This document shows positions 55,327 to 64,000 of a stretch of 64,000 nt of DNA, piece by piece. Origin of the DNA: Stutzerimonas stutzeri (GTDB lineage Bacteria; Pseudomonadota; Gammaproteobacteria; Pseudomonadales; Pseudomonadaceae); NCBI RefSeq assembly GCF_024448955.1, contig NZ_JAMOIH010000006.1, forward strand, positions 206,777 through 270,776, read 5' to 3'. Position 1 is the first letter of the stretch. Each line of letters begins with the position of its first letter. Below the pieces are notes generated by a model that had not been told where the DNA came from, ran no database searches, and saw only the letters and a list, made by a program, of their open reading frames with translations. A program made the position numbers and the translations under genes.

Positions 55327-55395
55327 TCGGTGTCATTGGCAGCGGTCGCCGCGCCAGTCCACTCTGTACTTTTCTCTATTTCCGAGAGGCCACGC

Positions 55396-56679
55396 ATGTC
55401 CCGTTCCGAAACCCTCTTCGCCAGCGCTCAGAACCACATCCCAGGCGGCGTCAACTCGCCAGTGCGTGCCTTCCGCAGCGTCGGCGGCACGCCACTGTTT
55501 CTCAAGCACGCCGAAGGTGCCTACGTCACGGACGAGGATGACAAGCGCTATGTCGACTACGTCGGGTCCTGGGGTCCGATGATTCTCGGCCACAGCCATC
55601 CGGAGGTACTCGACGCGGTTCGCAACCAGTTGCAGCACGGCCTGTCGTATGGCGCGCCGACCGCCATGGAAACCGAGATGGCCGAACTGGTTTGCAGCCT
55701 GGTGCCGTCGATGGAAATGGTGCGCATGGTCAGTTCCGGCACCGAGGCGACGATGAGCGCCATCCGCCTGGCTCGCGGCTATACCGGCCGCGACAGCATC
55801 ATCAAATTCGAGGGCTGCTACCACGGTCATTCCGACAGCCTGCTGGTCAAGGCCGGGTCGGGCGCGCTGACCCAGGGCGTACCCAGCTCCGCAGGCGTGC
55901 CGGCGGCATTCGCCAAGCACACCCTGACACTGCCGTTCAACGATCTGTCCGCAGTCGAGCAAATGCTCTCAGAGGTCGGCAACGAGGTCGCCTGCATCAT
56001 CGTCGAGCCGGTTGCCGGCAACATGAACTGCGTGCCGCCGGCGCCCGGCTACCTGCAAGGGCTACGCGAGCAGTGCGACAAGCACGGCGTGGTGCTGATC
56101 TTCGACGAAGTGATGACGGGCTTTCGCGTCGCGCTCGGCGGCGCGCAGGCTCACTATGGCGTGACCCCGGACCTGACCACCTTCGGCAAGATCATCGGCG
56201 GCGGCATGCCGGTCGGCTGTTTTGGCGGCAAGCGCGCCATCATGGAACGCATCGCTCCACTGGGCCCGGTCTACCAGGCCGGCACGCTCTCCGGTAACCC
56301 GCTGGCGATGGCGGCGGGGCTCACCACGCTAAACTTGATCAAACGCCCGGGCTTTCATGCCGAGCTCACCGACTACACCACTCGCATGCTGCAAGGTCTG
56401 AAGGAACGTGCAGTGGCGGCCGGGATTCCCTTTGTCACCACACAGGTAGGCGGCATGTTCGGTCTGTACTTCAGCGAGGCCAACGACATCGTTACTTTCG
56501 ATGACGTGCTGGCAAGCGACGCCGAGCGCTTCAAGCAATTTTTCCACGCCATGCTCGATGGCGGCGTGTACCTGGCACCCAGCGCGTTCGAGGCCGGTTT
56601 CACCTCCATCGCCCATGGCGACAAGGAGCTGCAGATAACCCTCGATGCCGCCGAGCGCGCCTTCGCTCGATTGAAGTGA
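55396..56679 (+). CDS. hemL: Glutamate-1-semialdehyde 2,1-aminomutase
   Basis: HemL, 427 residues (the usual length), forming 5-aminolevulinate in haem synthesis. PLP enzyme with [30 protein letters not shown] and the PLP-lysine segment [16 protein letters not shown] at 55396 is the conserved MSRSETLF start; upstream in-frame codons are not part of the family. The next gene overlaps or abuts its stop. Confidence 0.96.
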   Translation: MSRSETLFASAQNHIPGGVNSPVRAFRSVGGTPLFLKHAEGAYVTDEDDKRYVDYVGSWGPMILGHSHPEVLDAVRNQLQHGLSYGAPTAMETEMAELVCSLVPSMEMVRMVSSGTEATMSAIRLARGYTGRDSIIKFEGCYHGHSDSLLVKAGSGALTQGVPSSAGVPAAFAKHTLTLPFNDLSAVEQMLSEVGNEVACIIVEPVAGNMNCVPPAPGYLQGLREQCDKHGVVLIFDEVMTGFRVALGGAQAHYGVTPDLTTFGKIIGGGMPVGCFGGKRAIMERIAPLGPVYQAGTLSGNPLAMAAGLTTLNLIKRPGFHAELTDYTTRMLQGLKERAVAAGIPFVTTQVGGMFGLYFSEANDIVTFDDVLASDAERFKQFFHAMLDGGVYLAPSAFEAGFTSIAHGDKELQITLDAAERAFARLK

Positions 56680-56684
56680 GCCCG

Positions 56685-57314
56685 ATGCTCGAGCTGTTGC
56701 AAGCCACCCTGTTGACGCTGGCCGCATTGGCCAGCGCAGTCTGGATCGGTAAGGCCCGCCGCGGTTATGACGAGCCGGAGCAGCCAGCGCTATTCTGCGC
56801 CCTGCTCGCTTTCAGCCTGGCTGCCGGTACTGGAGCCTGTGCCGTGGCGAGACTGGCGCTTGGCCAAGACACCCTTGAAGCAGAGCGCTGGTTATTGCAG
56901 GCGACGATGCTGCTCGGGCTACCGCTGGTCGGCGTGGCGGCGTTGACCTTGGGCCGCAGATGGCGGTGGAGCCGCCCGAACTGGGGCAGAGTCGTGCTGG
57001 GGCTGTGCGCCTTTTTCGAACTCGCCAGGCAGCTTGGCTGGAGCGCGCCTTATGAGCTCGCACTGGGTCTGACCAGCGCGCTGCTGGTGCTTTACGCAGG
57101 CCTGCTGCAATGGCCCGCACGCCTGCAGGCCAGTGCTGGCGTGGCCGGCGGTGCCTTGATACTGATCGCGCTGCCCTGGACCGGACTGTCGATCGGACCC
57201 AACCCGTTCGGTGCCTTTCAGCAACTCTGGCTCGCGCTGGCCTGCCCGGTCACAGCCTGGCTACTGCTCAATCTCCCCGGCAATCCTCGCGAGGTGGGCA
57301 GCGCGCCCGCGTAA
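56685..57314 (+). CDS. Hypothetical integral membrane protein
   Basis: A 209-residue protein of about six membrane helices, Leu/Ala/Trp-rich, without recognised motifs. The start may be the ATG at 56685 or a GTG at 56676 that overlaps the hemL stop (GTGA), suggesting coupling to hemL. Found next to hemL in other pseudomonads by memory; role unknown. Confidence 0.6.
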   Translation: MLELLQATLLTLAALASAVWIGKARRGYDEPEQPALFCALLAFSLAAGTGACAVARLALGQDTLEAERWLLQATMLLGLPLVGVAALTLGRRWRWSRPNWGRVVLGLCAFFELARQLGWSAPYELALGLTSALLVLYAGLLQWPARLQASAGVAGGALILIALPWTGLSIGPNPFGAFQQLWLALACPVTAWLLLNLPGNPREVGSAPA

Positions 57315-57436
57315 AAAGCCCGGCACGCGCGATCAAAGCCTTTGTAAGCCGGCAACGGCTTATCCATAATGTGACCGTCGGCTCGTTTTACGCCGGCCCT
57401 TCAATCACCGCCCTGATCTCCGAGGCGCTTTGATCC

Positions 57437-57961
57437 ATGACTCGCACCGGTCGCAGCCTCGCCCTTGGCTGCCTGCTGCTTCTCTCGCCCATGCTGGCCA
57501 TGGCGGGCGGCAATTCGCTGCTGATTCCCGCCACCTCGCGCTGCGCCCTCAACACCGTGCCGGAAGAAATGCATGAAGCCCTGCGCGCATGCGAGCGGGC
57601 CGCCGGCGAAGGCGATCTGCAAGCGGCCTACGAGCTCGGCGAGTACCACTACGATGGCCGCCGCGCGCCGCGCGACCTGGCCAAGGCGCTGCACTGGTTC
57701 GAGCAGGCATCGCTGCACGGGCACGCCTTGGCCCAGCATCGACTCGGCGTGATGTTCTTTCGCGGCGAAGGTGTGCCGGCCAACAACGTACAGGCCTATG
57801 TGGTGCTGAAGATGTCGGCGGTCAATGGCGCGGAAGACGCGCTGGACACCGCTGATCGCGTCTCCGCCCAGATGCGCCGCGACGAACTGGAAATCGCCAC
57901 CCAGGTTCTGGGGCAGATCTTTCGCGACTATCTGATGGATCTGCAGACGGCGGGGGAATAA
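57437..57961 (+). CDS. Sel1-repeat exported protein
   Basis: A 174-residue exported protein with a signal peptide ending MAMA (about residue 23). At least two Sel1-like (TPR-type) repeats follow: AAYELGEYHYDGRRAPRDLAKALHW-type helices continuing with AQHRLGVMFFRGEG. A single Cys pair (SRCALN, RACERA) may form a disulphide. Sel1 proteins act as scaffolds in the periplasm; the partner is not evident. Confidence 0.8.
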   Translation: MTRTGRSLALGCLLLLSPMLAMAGGNSLLIPATSRCALNTVPEEMHEALRACERAAGEGDLQAAYELGEYHYDGRRAPRDLAKALHWFEQASLHGHALAQHRLGVMFFRGEGVPANNVQAYVVLKMSAVNGAEDALDTADRVSAQMRRDELEIATQVLGQIFRDYLMDLQTAGE

Positions 57962-58168
57962 GGCTAGAGGCTAGACAGCGTTCGACCCACCACCGATCCG
58001 TCCAATTCTTTTCCATCGACTCAGCGTTCGGCCTCAGCTGCTTTCATCGTCCAGCTTCCAGCCTCCAGCGCTTTTATCGTCTTTCAGCTTTTACCGGCTT
58101 CCGCTTTTCTCCCCCTCGTCCTGAGCCTATAATCGCCGGTCATTTTTTGCACAACGTCGGCCCGTAAC
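57962..58168. other. Intergenic space with dispersed repeat and miaB promoter
   Basis: 207 bp. Two copies of AGGCTAG at the left, the 40-bp dispersed repeat (58045-58084), and a TATAAT hexamer (58128-58133) 36 bp before the miaB ATG. Confidence 0.5.
58045..58084 (+). repeat. Dispersed 40-bp intergenic repeat
   Basis: Nearly identical to 62253-62294 and to the reverse complement of 36588-36627. Polypyrimidine-rich with CAGCTTCCAGCC and CAGCGCTTTTA. Confidence 0.75.
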
Positions 58169-59497
58169 ATGACCCGCAAGCTTTATATCGAAACCCACGG
58201 CTGCCAGATGAACGAGTACGACAGCTCGCGCATGGTCGACCTGCTGGGTGAGCAGCAGCCCCTCGAAATTACTGCGAACCCGGCGGATGCCGACGTGATT
58301 CTGCTCAATACCTGCTCGATTCGCGAAAAGGCGCAGGAGAAGGTGTTCTCTCAGCTGGGTCGCTGGCGTGAGTTGAAACTGGAAAACCCGCAACTGGTCA
58401 TCGGCGTCGGCGGCTGCGTGGCGAGCCAGGAGGGCGCGGCGATCCGCGACCGTGCGCCCTACGTGGACGTCGTTTTCGGCCCGCAAACCCTGCATCGCCT
58501 CCCGGAGATGATCGACGCGGCACGCACGACGAAACAGCCGCAGGTCGATATTTCCTTTCCCGAAATCGAGAAATTCGATCGCCTGCCCGAGCCGCGCGTC
58601 GACGGCCCGACCGCATTCGTCTCGGTCATGGAAGGCTGCAGCAAATATTGCACCTTCTGCGTGGTGCCCTACACCCGCGGAGAAGAAGTCAGCCGCCCCT
58701 TCGACGACGTGATCGCCGAGGTGATTCACCTGGCCGAGAACGGTGTCCGTGAGGTGACGCTGCTCGGCCAGAACGTCAACGGCTACCGTGGCGCAACCCA
58801 TGACGGGCAAACAGCCGATCTGGCCGAACTGATCCGCGTGGTAGCGGCTGTCGACGGCATCGACCGTATTCGCTACACCACCAGCCATCCGCTGGAGTTT
58901 TCCGATGCGCTGATCCAGGCCCATGCCGAAGTGCCGGAACTGGTCAAATACCTGCACCTGCCCGTGCAGTCCGGCTCGGACCGCGTGCTCGCCGGCATGA
59001 AACGCAACCACACCGCACTGGAATATAAATCGCGCATCCGCAAGCTCAAGGCCGCGGTTCCGGACATTCTGATCAGCTCAGACTTCATCGTCGGTTTCCC
59101 GGGCGAAACCGACAAGGATTTCGAGCAGACCATGAAGCTGATCGAAGATGTCGGCTTCGACTTCTCCTACTCCTTCGTCTACAGCTCACGCCCCGGCACA
59201 CCGGCGGCGGATCTGGTCGACGAGACCCCGGAAGCCGTGAAGAAGCAGCGCCTGGCGATCCTGCAACAGCGGATCAATCAGCAGGGTTTCGAGAACAGCC
59301 GACGAATGGCCGGCACCGTCCAGCGCATTCTGGTCACCGACTACTCCAAGAAAGACCCAGGCATGCTCCAGGGCCGCACAGAGCACAACCGCATCGTCAA
59401 CTTCCGCTGCGACAATCCCCGCCTGATCGGTCAGTTCGTCGAGGTTTACATCGACGATGCCCTGCCGCATTCGTTGCGCGGTAGTTTGATCGGCTGA
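58169..59497 (+). CDS. miaB: tRNA-2-methylthio-N6-dimethylallyladenosine synthase
   Basis: MiaB, 442 residues, a radical-SAM methylthiotransferase that modifies A37 of tRNAs reading UNN codons. N-terminal UPF0004 domain with Fe-S Cys (including [13 protein letters not shown]), the radical-SAM triad C-x3-C-x2-C in CSKYCTFC (about 160), and a C-terminal TRAM domain (about 380-440). First gene of the miaB-phoH-ybeY-corC-lnt block common in proteobacteria. Confidence 0.96.
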   Translation: MTRKLYIETHGCQMNEYDSSRMVDLLGEQQPLEITANPADADVILLNTCSIREKAQEKVFSQLGRWRELKLENPQLVIGVGGCVASQEGAAIRDRAPYVDVVFGPQTLHRLPEMIDAARTTKQPQVDISFPEIEKFDRLPEPRVDGPTAFVSVMEGCSKYCTFCVVPYTRGEEVSRPFDDVIAEVIHLAENGVREVTLLGQNVNGYRGATHDGQTADLAELIRVVAAVDGIDRIRYTTSHPLEFSDALIQAHAEVPELVKYLHLPVQSGSDRVLAGMKRNHTALEYKSRIRKLKAAVPDILISSDFIVGFPGETDKDFEQTMKLIEDVGFDFSYSFVYSSRPGTPAADLVDETPEAVKKQRLAILQQRINQQGFENSRRMAGTVQRILVTDYSKKDPGMLQGRTEHNRIVNFRCDNPRLIGQFVEVYIDDALPHSLRGSLIG

Positions 59498-59760
59498 ATC
59501 CGGAACGAGTCGGCGCTATTACGTTTCGGCCCTACGGAAGAACCGTAGGGCCGGCCAACCCCGCCAGGCCTACGCGAAGCCAGCTCCGTTCGGCGGATTT
59601 TTACCGGCCGGCATCACCGCGACTTTTTCGTCCCGCCCTCCAGCGCCAGCGTTTCTTAATCATCTTTCGACTTTTTACAGCTGCTTTCGGCCGCTGCTTT
59701 TTTCGCTGCGCGGCGCTATTCTCACCCAACCCCTTATCAAAGCAGGTCAATCAAAAGCCC
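59498..59760. other. miaB-phoH intergenic region with hairpin
   Basis: 263 bp. An 11-bp perfect hairpin CGGCCCTACGG-AAGAA-CCGTAGGGCCG (59527-59553) lies 30 bp after miaB, without a T-tract; it may be a terminator or a REP-like palindrome. Nothing else recognised. Confidence 0.5.
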
Positions 59761-60762
59761 TTGAACGCCCCTATAGAGCCTCATCGTTTTACCCTCGAGC
59801 CCTTTGAAGCCAGCCGCTTCGCCAATTTGTGCGGTCAATTCGACGAGCATTTGCGCCTGATCGAACAACGCCTCGAGCTGGAGATCCGCAACCGTGGCAA
59901 TCAGTTCGAACTGATCGGGCCAGCCGATGTGGCGAAATCCGCCGAAAACCTCCTGCGACGCCTGTATCGTGAGACCAAGAGCACCGAACTCTCGCCAGAT
60001 ATGGTGCACCTGTTCCTGCAGGAATCGGGCATGGAGGAGTTTGCCAATCCTTCCACCACGCCAAACATTTCGCTGCGCACGCGCAAGGGCAACATTCGCC
60101 CGCGCGGAGCCAACCAGCAGCGCTACGTGCAATCCATCCTCGATAACGACATCAACTTCGGCATCGGCCCGGCCGGTACCGGCAAGACCTATCTGGCGGT
60201 CGCCTGCGCCGTCGATGCTCTGGAGCGCGAACAGATCCGCCGCATCCTGCTGGTGCGCCCTGCGGTCGAGGCCGGTGAAAAGCTGGGTTTCCTGCCGGGT
60301 GACCTGGCACAGAAGATCGACCCCTATCTGCGTCCGCTGTACGACGCGCTCTACGAAATGCTCGGCTTCGAGCACGTGGCGCGGCTGATCGAAAAACAGG
60401 TGATCGAGATCGCACCGCTGGCGTACATGCGCGGCCGGACCCTGAACAACAGCTTCATCATTCTCGACGAAAGCCAGAACACCACGCTGGAACAGATGAA
60501 GATGTTCCTGACGCGTATCGGCTTCGGCTCGACCGCCGTGATCACAGGCGACATCACCCAGGTCGATCTGCCGCGCGGCACCAAGAGCGGGCTGGCGCAT
60601 GTGATCGAGGTGCTCAAGGACGTCAACGGCATCAGCTTCACTCACTTCAAGCCCAAGGATGTGGTGCGTCACCCGCTGGTGCAGCGCATCGTCGAGGCAT
60701 ACGAGGCCTTCGAGGACAAGCAGCCGGGCAGACGAAACACTCAGGACCGCGACAGTGATTGA
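59761..60762 (+). CDS. ybeZ: PhoH-like ATPase YbeZ
   Basis: PhoH family NTPase of 333 residues, part of the YbeZ-YbeY pair in rRNA processing and stress. P-loop [11 protein letters not shown] (about 143-153), Walker [10 protein letters not shown], and sensor [13 protein letters not shown]. The start is TTG at 59761, matching the conserved [11 protein letters not shown]-terminus of pseudomonad PhoH. The stop overlaps the ybeY start. Confidence 0.92.
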   Translation: MNAPIEPHRFTLEPFEASRFANLCGQFDEHLRLIEQRLELEIRNRGNQFELIGPADVAKSAENLLRRLYRETKSTELSPDMVHLFLQESGMEEFANPSTTPNISLRTRKGNIRPRGANQQRYVQSILDNDINFGIGPAGTGKTYLAVACAVDALEREQIRRILLVRPAVEAGEKLGFLPGDLAQKIDPYLRPLYDALYEMLGFEHVARLIEKQVIEIAPLAYMRGRTLNNSFIILDESQNTTLEQMKMFLTRIGFGSTAVITGDITQVDLPRGTKSGLAHVIEVLKDVNGISFTHFKPKDVVRHPLVQRIVEAYEAFEDKQPGRRNTQDRDSD

Positions 60763-61222
60763 GCTTGACGTGCAATGCGCCAGCAACGGCGCGGTACCTG
60801 ATGAAGCAAACCTGCGCCGCTGGTGTGAGCTGGCGCTGCGCCAGCGCAGCGGGGATTCAGAGCTGACCATTCGTCTGGTCGACGAACCCGAGGGCCGCGA
60901 GCTGAATCGCACCTGGAGGCAGAAAGACTACGCCACCAACGTGCTCTCCTTCCCCGCCGATGTGCCGGACGGACCGGGCGGCGTTCCGCTGTTGGATATC
61001 CCGCTTCTGGGCGATCTGGTGATTTGCGTGCCGGTGGTCGAGCGCGAAGCGGCCGAACAGGGCAAGACGCCGCAGGCGCACTGGGCGCATCTGGTGATTC
61101 ACGGCTGCCTGCACCTGCTCGGCTACGATCACATCGACGACGACGAAGCCGAAGAAATGGAAAGCCTCGAGCGCCATCTACTGGCGGAACTGGGTCACGC
61201 CGACCCCTATGCCACCGAATAG
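60755..61222 (+). CDS. ybeY: Endoribonuclease YbeY
   Basis: YbeY, 155 residues, a single-strand RNase for 16S rRNA maturation and 70S quality control. It carries the zinc site [14 protein letters not shown] start at 60755 overlaps the phoH stop by 8 bp (GTGATTGA), giving [10 protein letters not shown]; an upstream frame is ignored. Confidence 0.94.
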   Translation: MIELDVQCASNGAVPDEANLRRWCELALRQRSGDSELTIRLVDEPEGRELNRTWRQKDYATNVLSFPADVPDGPGGVPLLDIPLLGDLVICVPVVEREAAEQGKTPQAHWAHLVIHGCLHLLGYDHIDDDEAEEMESLERHLLAELGHADPYATE

Positions 61223-61260
61223 CCCGAACGGGCAACTGCAAGGACCATCGAGTCAAAGAC

Positions 61261-62100
61261 ATGAGCGAAGACCAATCGAGCAACGGGCAGAAGTCCTGGT
61301 TTGGGAAAATCACCCAGGCTTTTGCCCACGAGCCGAAAAACCGTGAGGAGCTGCTGGATGTACTGCGCGGCGCCCATCAGAACAAACTGCTGGACAACGA
61401 AGCGCTGGCCATCGTCGAGGGCGCCATTCAGGTCGCCGATCTGCAGGTGCGCGACATCATGGTGCCGCGTTCGCAAGTGATGAGCATCCGGGCCGACCAG
61501 GCACCGAAGGACTTTCTGCCGGCGATCATTTCCGCCGCGCACTCGCGCTATCCGGTCGTCGGCGACAGCCTCGACGAAGTGATCGGCGTACTGCTGGCCA
61601 AGGATCTGCTCCCTCTGATCCTGCAGGACGACCAGCACAATTTCGACATCAAGGATCTGCTGCGCCCCGCCACCTTCGTGCCGGAGTCCAAGCGCCTTAA
61701 CGTGCTGCTGCGCGAATTCCGCGCCAACCACAGCCACATGGCCATCGTCATCGACGAATATGGCGGCGTCGCCGGCCTGGTGACCATCGAAGACGTGCTG
61801 GAGCAGATCGTCGGCGACATCGAAGACGAGCATGACATCGAGGAAGACAGCTACATCCGCCCATTGCCCAGCGGCGACTTTCTGGTCAAGGCGCTGACGC
61901 CGATCGACAGTTTCAACGAGTTCTTTGGGAGTGAATTCCCGGACGAAGAATTCGACACCGTCGCCGGCCTGGTCATGGGCACCTTCGGTCACCTACCCAA
62001 GCGTAACGAGGTCACCGAAATCGATGGCTTCCGCTTCCGGGTACTGAACGCCGATAGCCGCCGGGTGCATATGTTGAGAGTCAGCCGGATTAACGGCTAA
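61261..62100 (+). CDS. corC: CorC/YbeX magnesium and cobalt efflux-associated protein
   Basis: 279-residue cytosolic protein of two CBS domains (about 65-190; RDIMVPRSQVMSI and LNVLLREFRANHSHMAIVIDE) and a C-terminal CorC_HlyC transporter-associated domain (about 200-279). It takes part in Mg2+/Co2+ homeostasis and, in this cluster, ribosome-related stress. ATG at 61261 lies 38 bp after ybeY. Confidence 0.93.
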   Translation: MSEDQSSNGQKSWFGKITQAFAHEPKNREELLDVLRGAHQNKLLDNEALAIVEGAIQVADLQVRDIMVPRSQVMSIRADQAPKDFLPAIISAAHSRYPVVGDSLDEVIGVLLAKDLLPLILQDDQHNFDIKDLLRPATFVPESKRLNVLLREFRANHSHMAIVIDEYGGVAGLVTIEDVLEQIVGDIEDEHDIEEDSYIRPLPSGDFLVKALTPIDSFNEFFGSEFPDEEFDTVAGLVMGTFGHLPKRNEVTEIDGFRFRVLNADSRRVHMLRVSRING

Positions 62101-62173
62101 GGCTGGAGGCTGGAGGCTGGAGGCTGGAGGCTGGAGGCTGGAGGCTGGAGGCTGGAGGCTGGAGGCTGGAGGC
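62101..62173 (+). repeat. Heptanucleotide tandem array (GGCTGGA, about 10 copies)
   Basis: Ten perfect copies of GGCTGGA plus a partial begin at the first base after the corC stop codon. Phase variation by slippage is possible but it lies outside coding sequence. Confidence 0.95.
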
Positions 62174-62252
62174 GAATCAGTGTCAGGGCTGTCGTATCAC
62201 TGCCGTCAAGCTTTTACTTCCCGCTTCAAGCTTCCGGCTTCAAGCTGCTTTT

Positions 62253-62294
62253 CATCGTCCAGCTTTCCAGCCTCCAGCGCTTTTAATCGTCTTT
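62253..62294 (+). repeat. Dispersed 40-bp intergenic repeat
   Basis: Third copy, closely matching 58045-58084 with two inserted bases. It is followed by two further TCTTTCAGCTTTT units before the lnt ribosome site. Confidence 0.75.
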
Positions 62295-62332
62295 CAGCTT
62301 TTTTCCGTCTTTCAGCTTTTTAAGGATCCCCG

Positions 62333-63853
62333 ATGCTCTGGATAACCCGCTCCGGCTGGCCGGGTAACCTGCTGGCGCTAGCCGCCGGTGCCCTGACAAC
62401 CCTGTCGCTCGCGCCCTTCGATATCTGGCCGCTGGCCCTGCTGTCGATCGGCATGATCTATCTGGGCCTGCGCGAACTGACGCCGAAGCAGGCGGCTGGC
62501 CGCGGCTGGTGTTACGGCTTCGGCCTGTTCGCTTCGGGCGTGAGTTGGGTTTACGTCAGTATCCATGACTTCGGCGCGGCGCCGCCTGTGCTGGCGGGCG
62601 CGCTGACGCTGGGCTTCGTCTCCGGCCTGGCATTGTTCTTCGCCCTGCTCGGCTGGCTCTGGTCGCGCGGGTTGCGACCACAAGGCGCGCCCCTGCTCAG
62701 CGCGCTGGCCTTCGCCGCGTTGTGGCTCGCGCTGGATGCGCTGCGCGGCTGGGTGCTGACAGGCTTTCCGTGGCTCTATGCCGGCTACAGTCAACTCGAC
62801 GGCCCCTTGGCGGCGCTTGCACCGCTTGGTGGGGTCTGGCTGCTCAGCTTCGCGATCGTGCTGACGGCGACACTGCTGATCGAACTGCCTCGGCTGTTTG
62901 CCTATAAAGGTGCGCTGATCGGCTCGCTGGCGATACTGGTGGCGCTCTGGGGCGGTGCGATGGGCATCGGACAGCACGCCTGGACGCAGACCAAGGGCGA
63001 GCCGCTCACGGTTGCGGCGATGCAGGGCAACGTCGCGCAGAGCATGAAATGGGATCCAAAAAAACTCGAGATGCAGCTGCTGCTCTATCGCGACATGACA
63101 TTCCGCAGCCGCCCAACCGACCTCATCGTCTGGCCCGAAACCGCAGTGCCCATCCTCAAGGAACACGCCGAGGGCTACCTGACGATGATGAATCGCTTCG
63201 CGCAGGAGCGGCAGTCGGTGCTGATCACCGGGGTGCCGGTTCGCCAACCCAACGCCGAAGGTGAATTGCGTTACTACAACGGCCTGACGACTACCGGGGA
63301 TGGGCAAGGCACCTACCTGAAACAGAAACTGGTGCCCTTTGGCGAGTACGTGCCCCTGCAGGACCTGTTGCGCGGCCTGATCGCCTTCTTCGATCTGCCA
63401 ATGTCCGACTTCGCCCGTGGCTCGCCAGGGCAGGCATTACTACAGGCGAAGGGTTATCAGATTGCGCCCTTCATCTGTTACGAGGTCGTCTATCCCGAGT
63501 TCGCCGCCAGCCTCGCGGCACAGAGCGACATCTTGCTCACCGTCAGCAACGACGCCTGGTTCGGCCATTCCATCGGCCCCTTGCAGCATCTGCAGATGGC
63601 GCAGATGCGCGCGCTGGAAGCCGGACGCTGGATGATTCGTGCCACCAACAATGGCGTCACGGTACTGATCGATCCCCAAGGCCGTATCGTCGAGGAGATT
63701 CCGGCATTCGAAGAAGCTGTGCTCTATGGCGAAGTCACGCCCATGCAGGGGCTGACGCCGTATCTGCAGTGGCGCTCCTGGCCGCTTATCCTTCTGTGCA
63801 CAGCGCTACTGATCTGGGCGCTTGCGAGGCGCAAAGACCGGAAAGCTTCGTAG
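62333..63853 (+). CDS. lnt: Apolipoprotein N-acyltransferase
   Basis: Lnt, 506 residues, attaching the third acyl chain to lipoproteins at the periplasmic face of the inner membrane. About eight membrane helices (N-terminal six and one C-terminal) and a nitrilase domain (about 225-470). The catalytic triad is visible: Glu in VWPETAVP, Lys in LKQKLVPFGEY, and Cys in PFICYEVVYPE. AAGGAT precedes the ATG. End of the block. Confidence 0.95.
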   Translation: MLWITRSGWPGNLLALAAGALTTLSLAPFDIWPLALLSIGMIYLGLRELTPKQAAGRGWCYGFGLFASGVSWVYVSIHDFGAAPPVLAGALTLGFVSGLALFFALLGWLWSRGLRPQGAPLLSALAFAALWLALDALRGWVLTGFPWLYAGYSQLDGPLAALAPLGGVWLLSFAIVLTATLLIELPRLFAYKGALIGSLAILVALWGGAMGIGQHAWTQTKGEPLTVAAMQGNVAQSMKWDPKKLEMQLLLYRDMTFRSRPTDLIVWPETAVPILKEHAEGYLTMMNRFAQERQSVLITGVPVRQPNAEGELRYYNGLTTTGDGQGTYLKQKLVPFGEYVPLQDLLRGLIAFFDLPMSDFARGSPGQALLQAKGYQIAPFICYEVVYPEFAASLAAQSDILLTVSNDAWFGHSIGPLQHLQMAQMRALEAGRWMIRATNNGVTVLIDPQGRIVEEIPAFEEAVLYGEVTPMQGLTPYLQWRSWPLILLCTALLIWALARRKDRKAS

Positions 63854-63921
63854 GGCGGAAATTTTTCCGCCTTGCGGAACATCGAACCGCGCGTCCGTGG
63901 CGGATTGAAATCCGCCCTACG
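63849..63921. repeat. REP-like palindrome doublet
   Basis: Outer arms CGTAGGGCGGA and TCCGCCCTACG enclose two inner hairpins (GGCGGAAATTTTTCCGCC and GGCGGATTGAAATCCGCC). Located after lnt; typical of repeated extragenic palindromes and possibly its terminator. Confidence 0.7.
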
Positions 63922-63925
63922 CAGG

Positions 63926-64000
63926 GCTGGAAGCTGGAAGCTGGAAGCTGGAAGCTGGAAGCTGGAAGCTGGAAGCTGGAAGCTGGAAGCTGGAAGCTGG
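63926..64000 (+). repeat. Heptanucleotide tandem array (GCTGGAA), cut by window end
   Basis: At least 10 perfect copies of GCTGGAA plus a partial unit continue to the last base. One base per unit differs from the array after corC. Confidence 0.95.

Noticed and set aside
59737..60912. Long minus-strand frame opposite phoH
   Set aside because: Shadow of the conserved PhoH gene; no family resemblance.
62378..63307. Long minus-strand frame opposite lnt
   Set aside because: Gln/Arg-rich mirror of Leu/Ala-rich membrane codons; a typical GC-rich shadow.
62101..64000. Tandem repeats as CRISPR
   Set aside because: Units are 7 bp and contiguous, without spacers, and no cas genes are near.
1..64000. 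tRNA genes as island insertion sites
   Set aside because: No cloverleaf or tRNA 3' end was recognised by eye near 8.3, 34 or 36 kb.

Overview
The window looks like chromosome of a Pseudomonas of the stutzeri type (Stutzerimonas). The right half carries typical pseudomonad housekeeping blocks (thiD, thiE-hemL, miaB-phoH-ybeY-corC-lnt, amn, aidB, rluE). It has GC-rich codon use, a REP-type palindrome pair and heptanucleotide intergenic arrays. No rRNA, tRNA or CRISPR was seen. All names come from reading translated sequence and motifs; no database search was run.

Positions 1-36,170 are accessory DNA dominated by metal resistance. First comes a Zn/Cd/Co module: the N-terminus of a CzcB-like adaptor, CzcC, a CzcI-like periplasmic protein, an OprD-family porin, a CzcR/CzcS-type two-component pair, a CadR-type MerR regulator and an HMA-CDF exporter separated by a textbook MerR promoter. 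A scar zone follows (8.3-11.7 kb): a truncated TcmP-like gene, an integrase C-terminus, a two-gene cassette with a HEPN-like protein, an integrase N-terminus and a Tn3-type transposase N-terminus. Then comes a 22-kb copper module: a Cu(I) P-type ATPase, cusCBA-cusF, small periplasmic or membrane metal proteins, an unpaired CopS-type kinase, an ATP-grasp-like enzyme, a DUF305 protein, a broken SDR gene, a cytosolic Csp-type copper store, and a leftward cluster of multicopper oxidase CopA, a Met/His-rich protein, CopB and a c-type cytochrome. PtrA and CopR close it. A second TcmP fragment lies just beyond, so homologous TcmP pieces flank the copper module as direct repeats. An XRE regulator with its operator, an orphan DUF6088 (AbiEi-like) gene and a truncated hrpB mark the right edge.

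The copper genes appear to be one regulon. A 16-bp dyad, ATTACA-N4-TGTAAT or a close variant, lies 76-154 bp upstream of the ATPase, the small-protein operon, DUF305, csp, the copA-copB cluster, ptrA and copR. It also occurs in front of the oprD/czcI region. Inferred workflow: the ATPase moves cytosolic Cu(I) out, Csp buffers what remains, CusCBA-F exports periplasmic Cu, and CopA oxidises it while CopB and the Met/His-rich proteins bind it.

From 36,172 to 64,000 the DNA is ordinary chromosome: a lipoprotein and FieF-like exporter pair, an Lrp regulator, RluE, a chemoreceptor, transporters, an oxaloacetate decarboxylase, AMP nucleosidase, AidB, a 7TM-DISM histidine kinase, thiamine and haem genes, and the miaB-to-lnt block. 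Intergenic spaces there hold heptamer arrays and a dispersed 40-bp repeat.
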